Shown here: piece by piece, positions 1-5,709 of the stretch
How the letters are laid out: each line of letters begins with the position of its first letter
How positions within the stretch are numbered: position 1 is the first letter of the stretch
Assembly: GCA_947441325.1 (NCBI GenBank)
Contig: CANETR010000167.1
Location: 1-5,709, forward strand
Direction: 5' to 3'
Length of the DNA stretch: 5,709 nt
Origin: Saprospiraceae bacterium
Lineage (GTDB): Bacteria > Bacteroidota > Bacteroidia > Chitinophagales > Saprospiraceae
Program-made: the position numbers and the translations under genes
Notes under the pieces: generated by a model
What the model was told of the DNA's origin: nothing
The model's input: the letters and a program-made list of their open reading frames with translations, nothing else
Databases searched by the model: none

Positions 1-1253
1 GTTGTAAGTGTATTTCCTGTAAGGTCGCCTGCTACAACTGTTAAACAACCAGCAGGTGTAAGTCCTGCAGTACATGATGAATTTGCAGGAGTCCCCGTGT
101 AAAGACTGTAATCATAACCCGCTCCGCCATAGTTTGCAACATTGATAGAGTTTGTGGTTGCCTTGAAACGTACCCAGTAGCCCTGTTGTCCAACATCTGT
201 TCCGCCGCATCCCTGCTCTACAAAATTCAAGTATTGAATACTGGACATACTTGCACCGCCGTCATTTCCAGTTGTGGTGTTTGTAGACAGTATATTATTC
301 TGTTCATCATAAAATGAACCTACTAAATTATTGCAATCGCCTGCCAAGTATAAATCACGGGGATTGTTGCAGGTACCTATGGGTGGAGGAGGAGGAGGCG
401 TTTCGTAAACTCTGATACAAAAAGTACTAGTAATGTCAGCTTTTCCCTCTACCTGGATAAAATAGGTTTGTCCTAAAACAAGACTGGTTAAATCAATTTC
501 ACTGCCATTGTTGGTGCAACCAATTTCGCTTAACACTCCTGAGCAGTTTCCCGAAGATGAGCTGTACACTGCAGATGTTAGGGAGGTAAGAAAGGTTCCA
601 TCGCCAAAATTTACAGTGATAGAGTCGTCGCTAGCAACGAAGGAATACCAAACAGAATTTTCAGTATTGGCTGGGCCATTTTGACAGCTGGGGTCATTGT
701 CACCTCCATCGGTTGCACCTACATTAGTACCTAAAATACAAGGATTGCTAACCGTAATTGACGTTGCTGTACACCTGTTGTCATTAGCAAGTGGAGCTTG
801 GGCTGCAATGCAAAAAGTGCCGTCAGTTGCGGCATTTCCGTCAAGCATTAAATAATAAGTGCCAGGGACTAGGGATGGCGCTGCAAGTATAAGGGTGTTA
901 TCAGCACAGGTAATTTGTGTCAGTGTACCGCAACTGCCCGAGTATAGCGCCATTGAAGCTGCAGCCAATGTGCCGGCTGTAACATTAATAATCAGGCCCG
1001 TCTGACCTGCTGGCACAGTAATGATATACCATACCGATTCATTCCAGTCGGTCTGTCCGCCACTGGTAGAAAAACAACTAGGTGCGCTTATAATACCGTC
1101 GGCAGTAATATTAGCATTTGTGTTTGTACCATTTACACAGGCACCATTATATGTAAGTGTCGTTGCCGTAATACAGGTATTATTTACGGGAATCTGTGCG
1201 TAACTGAGTCCTGACAAAGACAACAGCGTGCATGTAATTATATTTCTGATCAT
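1..1253 (-). CDS. Secreted cysteine-rich repeat protein, N-terminal part (cut by left edge)
   Basis: The frame is open from an ATG at 1253-1251 to the window edge (417 full codons), so the C-terminus is missing. Residues 1-19 look like a Sec signal peptide: basic start M-I-R-N, hydrophobic core, S-Y-A before Q20. The mature part has two similar modules of about 120 residues (about 24-150 and 157-283). Each has six cysteines at matching spacing (27, 39, 60, 108, 116, 148 and 161, 172, 190, 237, 246, 279), a central E-S/N-S-V-W-Y motif, an A-L/V-Y-S segment and a closing T-F-C-I. A run of six prolines (286-291) leads into a third, more diverged module with G-Y-W-V-R-F and Y-S-L-Y-T-G. The pattern resembles the beta-sandwich (PPC-like or CUB-like) repeats of large Bacteroidetes surface proteins, many of which end in a type IX secretion sorting domain; that end is not visible here. 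Export is well supported, but function and substrate are unknown. Paired cysteines suggest disulfides outside the cytoplasm (inference). Confidence 0.85.
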   Translation of the reverse strand, partial: MIRNIITCTLLSLSGLSYAQIPVNNTCITATTLTYNGACVNGTNTNANITADGIISAPSCFSTSGGQTDWNESVWYIITVPAGQTGLIINVTAGTLAAASMALYSGSCGTLTQITCADNTLILAAPSLVPGTYYLMLDGNAATDGTFCIAAQAPLANDNRCTATSITVSNPCILGTNVGATDGGDNDPSCQNGPANTENSVWYSFVASDDSITVNFGDGTFLTSLTSAVYSSSSGNCSGVLSEIGCTNNGSEIDLTSLVLGQTYFIQVEGKADITSTFCIRVYETPPPPPPIGTCNNPRDLYLAGDCNNLVGSFYDEQNNILSTNTTTGNDGGASMSSIQYLNFVEQGCGGTDVGQQGYWVRFKATTNSINVANYGGAGYDYSLYTGTPANSSCTAGLTPAGCLTVVAGDLTGNTLT

Positions 1254-1562
1254 AATATTGGGTTTTAGGGAATTATTAAAATTTTGATTAAGGGTGAAAT
1301 TATTTTGATGTTTTTACAGGTTCCAAGCATTGATTTCTTTAAATCGATCTTTGAACACATCAAAATTATTGCTATATATCATTAGAAAATTTGACTTAGA
1401 TCATTTTGTCCATATGACAAATCTCAATTAGCTGGAGTGAATCTTACAATCACCATTCAATTAACATGTTATGAAATTTAGTAAGGGGTATTTTTAAACA
1501 ATGTCATTAATCAGTTTTGTAATCATGTTCAAAAGCATTATATTAGAAAGCTAATAAACTAA
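1254..1562. other. AT-rich intergenic stretch, no gene seen
   Basis: This is the upstream region of the minus-strand secreted-protein gene. I see no credible gene: the few ATG-initiated frames close within about 20 codons. It contains one minus-strand TAnnTTTG-type element (CAAAATTA on the plus strand at 1361-1368), which lies about 108 bases before the start of the secreted-protein gene but has no clear -33 partner. It also holds a small dyad, TTTGTC-CATAT-GACAAA, at 1405-1421. Both are weak signals. Confidence 0.6.
1361..1368 (-). promoter_or_regulatory. Possible -7 element for the secreted-protein gene
   Basis: On the minus strand this reads TAATTTTG, a full match to the Bacteroidetes -7 consensus TAnnTTTG. 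It lies about 108 bases before the ATG at 1253. The position where a -33 TTTG should sit (about 1388-1392) reads ATTTT on the minus strand, so the second half is missing. In DNA this AT-rich a chance match is quite possible. Confidence 0.25.
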
Positions 1563-1751
1563 AAATACAACCCTGAATTTTGGCATCGATTGAAGGCTCT
1601 AGTTTCGATAAGAAACAATGTTGAAATAGAAGAAGAAGATTTGAGAGTTTGGCTTAAACTCCTTTTTAATCGCTATCCAACGCCCATAATTATTGAATTT
1701 AAAAGCATTGAATTTTCTGAATTAGAAAAGATTGACAAGAAAAATCTTTGA
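1563..1751 (+). pseudogene. Orphan coding-like stretch, 62 codons, no ATG; possible gene remnant
   Basis: An open frame of 62 codons lies between an in-frame TAA at 1560-1562 and a TGA at 1749-1751. Its translation looks like real protein rather than random AT-rich sequence: it opens K-Y-N-P-E-F-W-H-R-L, has an acidic E-I-E-E-E-D-L stretch, an amphipathic R-V-W-L-K-L-L-F segment, then R-Y-P-T-P-I-I-I-E-F and a charged end. There is no ATG in frame; the only usable alternative start is TTG at 1590-1592, which would give 53 residues. The ATG at 1618 is in another frame and stops after three codons. The simplest reading is the 3' end of a decayed or truncated gene whose upstream part is gone. 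The alternative is a small gene with a TTG start. I do not recognise the family. It ends 28 bases before the gyrB promoter candidate and points the same way. Confidence 0.35.
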
Positions 1752-1779
1752 TATTTTTTACAAGTTTTTTTAAGTGCTT

Positions 1780-1811
1780 TTTGACTTTAATTTTTTGTAA
1801 AATTAGTTTTG
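1780..1811 (+). promoter_or_regulatory. Bacteroidetes-type promoter for gyrB
   Basis: TTTG at 1780-1783 is followed, after a 20-base spacer, by TAGTTTTG at 1804-1811. Both halves match the known Bacteroidetes primary-sigma consensus (TTTG at -33, TAnnTTTG at -7) at the usual spacing. Transcription would start near 1816-1819, giving a 5' leader of about 50 bases before the gyrB ATG. A second partial element, TATCTTTA at 1853-1860, sits almost on the start codon; if used it would give a nearly leaderless message. The upstream site is preferred because both halves are present. Confidence 0.5.
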
Positions 1812-1826
1812 AAAAATTAGCTATAA

Positions 1827-3848
<2,022 letters not shown>

Positions 3849-3859
3849 GTAAATATAAA

Positions 3860-3892
3860 AATAAAGCCCGATGAGTTTCGTCGGGCTTTATT
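3860..3892. terminator. Bidirectional intrinsic terminator between convergent genes
   Basis: A 12-bp perfect inverted repeat (3860-3871 with 3881-3892; core AAAGCCCGA and TCGGGCTTT) can be extended inward by a G-T wobble and a G-C pair, leaving a 5-base loop AGTTT. It starts 12 bases after the gyrB stop codon and lies 62 bases past the stop of the converging minus-strand gene. On the plus strand the hairpin is followed by a weak T-rich tract. On the minus strand TTTTATATTT follows directly, a better U-tract, so it should serve both transcripts. Confidence 0.85.
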
Positions 3893-3953
3893 CATTTATG
3901 GAATGTGATTTGTCTTTTTCAACGTAGTCCAGGCTTTTTACACGCAAAGTCAT

Positions 3954-4463
3954 TTATTTCTTTCCCTCCAAGCCCTTCCATACATCTTTCAATTCTCCAG
4001 CTTTTAGGTGCATCTGTACTATTTTTCCTTTTTTGTCGAGCAGGATAAGCAGGGGAGGCTGTCCGGCCTTTTGCGAAAAAGAGCGACGCGTAGTTGCTTT
4101 GGGATCGGTAAAATGCATAAAGACGAAATCTGTTAACAAATTCAGTGGGTCCTTTACATAGGACCAAAATTTCTCCGTTTCTTCAGCAAAAGGATAAATG
4201 CTGATAATCTTAAGTCCCTTTGGCTTTTCATCGGCCAGAAATTTATCAATTTTGCTGAGTGCCTTTTGGCAGTGGCTGCATTTGTAATGCCAGAAAATGA
4301 GCAGAAAATAATCTGCATCGATGCTGTCTGTACTTATTTTCTGCCCGTTTTCCTTGAAAAGCAATAATTCAGGGGCAGCATTACCGGCTTTTAGCTCAAA
4401 ATCCTGAGCCGACAGTGATGCAGCACCGAGCATTAAAAATAAAAATATAAAAATTTTGCTCAT
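3954..4463 (-). CDS. Exported thioredoxin-fold (TlpA-like) protein
   Basis: This 169-residue protein begins with a signal peptide (M-S-K, hydrophobic 4-17, likely cut in L-S-A-Q near residue 20), so it should act in the periplasm. The mature part fits a TlpA/AhpC-type thioredoxin fold. After A-G-N-A-A-P-E-L (26-33) comes a buried strand F-L-L-I-F-W-H-Y leading to a C-S-H-C redox motif (C62, C65) at the start of a helix. Q-P-P-L-L-I-L-L-D (135-143) supplies the cis-proline, probably P137, followed by the D-x-x-G-K hairpin. The residue before the first cysteine is Lys instead of the Trp of classical thioredoxins. Family members reduce or shuffle disulfides in exported proteins, for example in cytochrome c maturation; the substrate here is unknown. 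It is short for the family, with no extra N-terminal domain. It lies 41 bases after the DUF3127 gene, with no promoter visible in the gap, so the two are probably cotranscribed and both end at the 3860-3892 hairpin. Confidence 0.85.
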   Translation of the reverse strand: MSKIFIFLFLMLGAASLSAQDFELKAGNAAPELLLFKENGQKISTDSIDADYFLLIFWHYKCSHCQKALSKIDKFLADEKPKGLKIISIYPFAEETEKFWSYVKDPLNLLTDFVFMHFTDPKATTRRSFSQKAGQPPLLILLDKKGKIVQMHLKAGELKDVWKGLEGKK

Positions 4464-4504
4464 AATTACTGTTTAATCCATTAGAGCAAGAGTTGTTCCA
4501 AATT

Positions 4505-4864
4505 TTAGAAAGGAAGACCGTCGTCCGATCCGTCAGTTGGGTCTGTTGGAAGGGGAGGAGTATAGCTACCACCACCATTTGAGGAGCTGCTTCCGCCTTG
4601 TGCGCCTTCAATTTTCCAAGCCTGAAGGTTAACAAAATATTTGCCCTGCCACTCACTGCCTCTAATATTGAAAGCAACTTTTATTTTGTCACCTTCATTG
4701 TAACTGTCGAGCAGTTGGCATTTATCCTGTGTAAGTTCCATTTTGATGCGTTGCGGATAGGCTCCGTCGCTCACTTCTATCACAAATTCTCTTTTTTGAA
4801 AGCTGTCTTTTACCTTTTGAGTATCAAATTTTTTGAAGATTGTACCTTCGAGTTCCATTGCCAT
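4505..4864 (-). CDS. DUF3127 OB-fold protein with SSB-like acidic C-terminal tip
   Basis: The product is 119 residues with no signal peptide, so it is cytoplasmic. Residues 3-87 match the pattern I know for DUF3127, a small family mostly from Bacteroidetes and thought to adopt an OB fold: K-R-E-F-V-I (24-29), Y-P-Q-R-I (36-40), L-T-Q-D-K-C (44-49), G-D-K-I-K-V-A-F-N-I-R-G (58-69) and K-Y-F-V-N-L-Q-A-W (75-83). A Gly/Ser/Pro-rich linker (about 88-112) then leads to the end D-D-G-L-P-F (114-119). That tip closely resembles the D-D-D-I/L-P-F tail by which SSB recruits DNA-repair and replication proteins. Single-stranded nucleic acid binding is therefore a reasonable inference, but it is not shown here. 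It is not canonical Ssb, whose core differs. The start could be the first Met (4864) or the third-codon Met (4858); no Shine-Dalgarno sequence decides between them. It is the first gene of a likely pair with the thioredoxin-like gene. Confidence 0.85.
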   Translation of the reverse strand: MAMELEGTIFKKFDTQKVKDSFQKREFVIEVSDGAYPQRIKMELTQDKCQLLDSYNEGDKIKVAFNIRGSEWQGKYFVNLQAWKIEGAQGGSSSSNGGGSYTPPLPTDPTDGSDDGLPF

Positions 4865-4923
4865 AAAAATTTAGTTTTGAGGTTAAATCAATTTGAATGT
4901 TGTTCAATATTTTATCATTACTA

Positions 4924-4931
4924 CAAAGATA
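4924..4931 (-). promoter_or_regulatory. Candidate -7 promoter element for the DUF3127-thioredoxin pair
   Basis: On the minus strand this reads TATCTTTG, an exact match to the Bacteroidetes -7 consensus TAnnTTTG. It would start transcription near 4917-4920, giving a leader of about 50 bases before the DUF3127 ATG at 4864. No TTTG or TTG lies at the normal -33 spacing (about 4951-4955); the nearest TTG is 33 bases upstream. The call rests on the -7 box and its position. Confidence 0.4.
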
Positions 4932-5142
4932 GGGCAGTTGATTTTATTAATCCACTCTTTTTTGCAACTTGATGTAAATTGTAGAAAAAAATACTGAAGT
5001 TGTAAGGTAAAAAGAAATATCTCTCAATTTTACTGAATGTTTAGTTTATGATTTTAAAATTAGCTATGAAGCCGAAAGTTTAAAGTATAAATTAAAAAAT
5101 ATTCAAATACTAAATCCAATATTCTCGCAGTGCTGTTTGTCC

Positions 5143-5170
5143 TGATACTTGATACTTGATACTTGATACC
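5143..5170. repeat. Heptamer tandem repeat, 4 x TGATACT
   Basis: Three exact copies of TGATACT (5143-5149, 5150-5156, 5157-5163) are followed by a fourth copy with one change in its last base (5164-5170, TGATACC). The array ends directly at the tex stop codon (5171-5173), so it forms the start of the tex 3' untranslated region. It has no internal dyad and cannot itself form a terminator hairpin. A 7-bp unit would shift the reading frame if copy number changed, but here it is outside any gene. Confidence 0.9.
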
Positions 5171-5709
5171 TCAATCAATCAGCGACAACTGAATCCTATC
5201 CCTGTCCTTATCAATACTCACAACTGTCACTTCCAGTTCCTGACCTAATTTTAGCACTTCGTTCGGATCCTGAATAAATTTATGGCTCATTTTCGATTTA
5301 TGAATCAGGCCATTTTGTTTGATACCCAAATCGACAAAGGCGCCGAAGGCAGCAATATTGGTAACAATGCCGGGCAATGACATGCCTTCGCGCAGGTCGT
5401 CGATACTTTGTATGTTTGCAAACTCGAAGGCACGCTTGGTTTCGCGTGGGTCGCGGCCGGGCTTTTCAAGTTCTTTTACAATATCGTGAAGGGTCGGCAG
5501 ACCAAATTTATCATTGACATATTTTCGCAACTCGATTTGCTTACGCAGCTCAGCAGATTTAATAAGGTCTTCCACTTTGCAGTTGAGGTCTTTGGCCATT
5601 TGTTCCACAACAGGATAAGCCTCGGGGTGAACGGCACTGTTGTCCAATGGGTTTTTGGCCTGACGGATGCGTAGAAATCCCGCTGCCTGTTCAAATGCTT
5701 TATCGCCCA
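5171..5709 (-). CDS. tex: Tex family RNA-binding transcription accessory protein, C-terminal part (cut by right edge)
   Basis: The minus-strand frame is open from the right edge to a TGA at 5173-5171, giving the last 178 residues of a protein that is usually 700-800 long. Tex (E. coli YhgF relative) is a cytoplasmic nucleic-acid-binding protein with YqgF-like, helix-hairpin-helix and S1 domains, linked to transcription and RNA metabolism. The fragment starts in the helix-hairpin-helix region (G-D-K-A-F-E-Q-A-A-G-F-L-R-I, then N-P-L-D-N-S-A-V-H-P-E, visible residues 19-29). It continues through a helical linker with the Tex signature P-G-R-D-P-R (83-88). It ends in an S1 RNA-binding domain (about 107-178) with G-I-V-T-N-I-A-A-F-G-A-F-V-D-L-G (113-128), N-G-L-I-H-K-S (132-138) and R-I-Q-L-S-L (171-176). 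A TTG at 5647 could be mistaken for a start, but conserved Tex sequence continues upstream of it in frame. The C-terminus is flush with the heptamer repeat. Confidence 0.95.
   Translation of the reverse strand, partial: GDKAFEQAAGFLRIRQAKNPLDNSAVHPEAYPVVEQMAKDLNCKVEDLIKSAELRKQIELRKYVNDKFGLPTLHDIVKELEKPGRDPRETKRAFEFANIQSIDDLREGMSLPGIVTNIAAFGAFVDLGIKQNGLIHKSKMSHKFIQDPNEVLKLGQELEVTVVSIDKDRDRIQLSLID

Larger units (their letters stand above)
4865..5170. other. Intergenic region between tex and the DUF3127 gene
   Basis: These 306 very AT-rich bases hold no gene that I can support on either strand. They contain the minus-strand promoter candidate at 4924-4931, a degenerate 7-base-periodic tract at 5075-5095 and the heptamer tandem repeat at 5143-5170. 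No GC-rich terminator hairpin is visible after tex. Confidence 0.6.

Noticed and set aside
1021..1203. Plus-strand 60-codon open frame
   Set aside because: It is antisense to the secreted repeat protein, whose signal peptide and cysteine pattern are clear on the other strand.
1405..1421. Inverted repeat TTTGTC-CATAT-GACAAA as an operator
   Set aside because: Six-base arms in AT-rich DNA are common by chance. It sits about 150 bases from the nearest start and does not overlap a convincing promoter.
1501..1554. 17-codon ATG-initiated frame before the orphan stretch
   Set aside because: It is too short and has no protein-like features. It is in a different frame from 1563-1751, so it does not supply a start for it.
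1814..1824. AAAATTAGCTAT shared with about 5056-5067 as a dispersed repeat
   Set aside because: One 12-base match between two AT-rich intergenic regions is not enough to call a repeat.
4598..4972. Plus-strand 124-codon open frame opposite the DUF3127 gene
   Set aside because: It lies mostly antisense to a recognisable conserved protein, and its translation is a Phe/Leu/Cys-rich string typical of a reverse-strand shadow.
5101..5128. AT-only dyad (AATATT arms) as a tex terminator
   Set aside because: Each arm is self-complementary and wholly A/T with a long loop, so the hairpin would be unstable.
5171..5647. A 158-residue protein starting at TTG 5647
   Set aside because: The conserved Tex sequence continues in frame upstream to the window edge, so TTG 5647 is an internal leucine codon.

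Overview
The window looks like ordinary chromosomal DNA from a member of the Bacteroidota. Four things point there. The GyrB is of the Bacteroidetes type, without the long TOPRIM-region insert of proteobacterial GyrB and ending in an R-K-F-I-E-D-N-A tail. A DUF3127 OB-fold protein is present, a family I know mainly from this phylum. Promoter-like sites follow the Bacteroidetes TTTG / TAnnTTTG pattern rather than TTGACA / TATAAT. No gene start shows a clear Shine-Dalgarno sequence. I cannot name a genus.

Layout. Positions 1-1253 (minus) hold the N-terminal 417 codons of a secreted, cysteine-rich repeat protein that runs off the left edge. Positions 1254-1865 are a 612-base AT-rich gap. It holds a 62-codon coding-like stretch without an ATG (1563-1751, possibly a gene remnant) and a well-formed promoter for the next gene (1780-1811). 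Positions 1866-3848 (plus) are complete gyrB, followed by a strong hairpin at 3860-3892 that probably ends transcription from both sides. Positions 3954-4463 and 4505-4864 (both minus) are a likely two-gene operon: a DUF3127 protein with an SSB-like acidic tip, then an exported thioredoxin-fold protein. Positions 4865-5170 are intergenic, with a minus-strand promoter candidate and, at the right end, four tandem copies of a 7-bp unit. Positions 5171-5709 (minus) are the C-terminal 178 residues of the RNA-binding protein Tex, cut by the right edge.

Functionally, the neighbours are not an obvious single pathway. gyrB is a housekeeping supercoiling gene on its own promoter. The DUF3127 and thioredoxin-like genes are linked by position, but one product is cytoplasmic and the other is exported. 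I found no mobile element, CRISPR array, tRNA or rRNA, and no evidence of a new multi-gene system. The items most worth a second look are the orphan coding stretch before gyrB, the SSB-like tip on the DUF3127 protein, the six-cysteine tandem modules of the secreted protein, and the heptamer repeat that abuts the tex stop codon.
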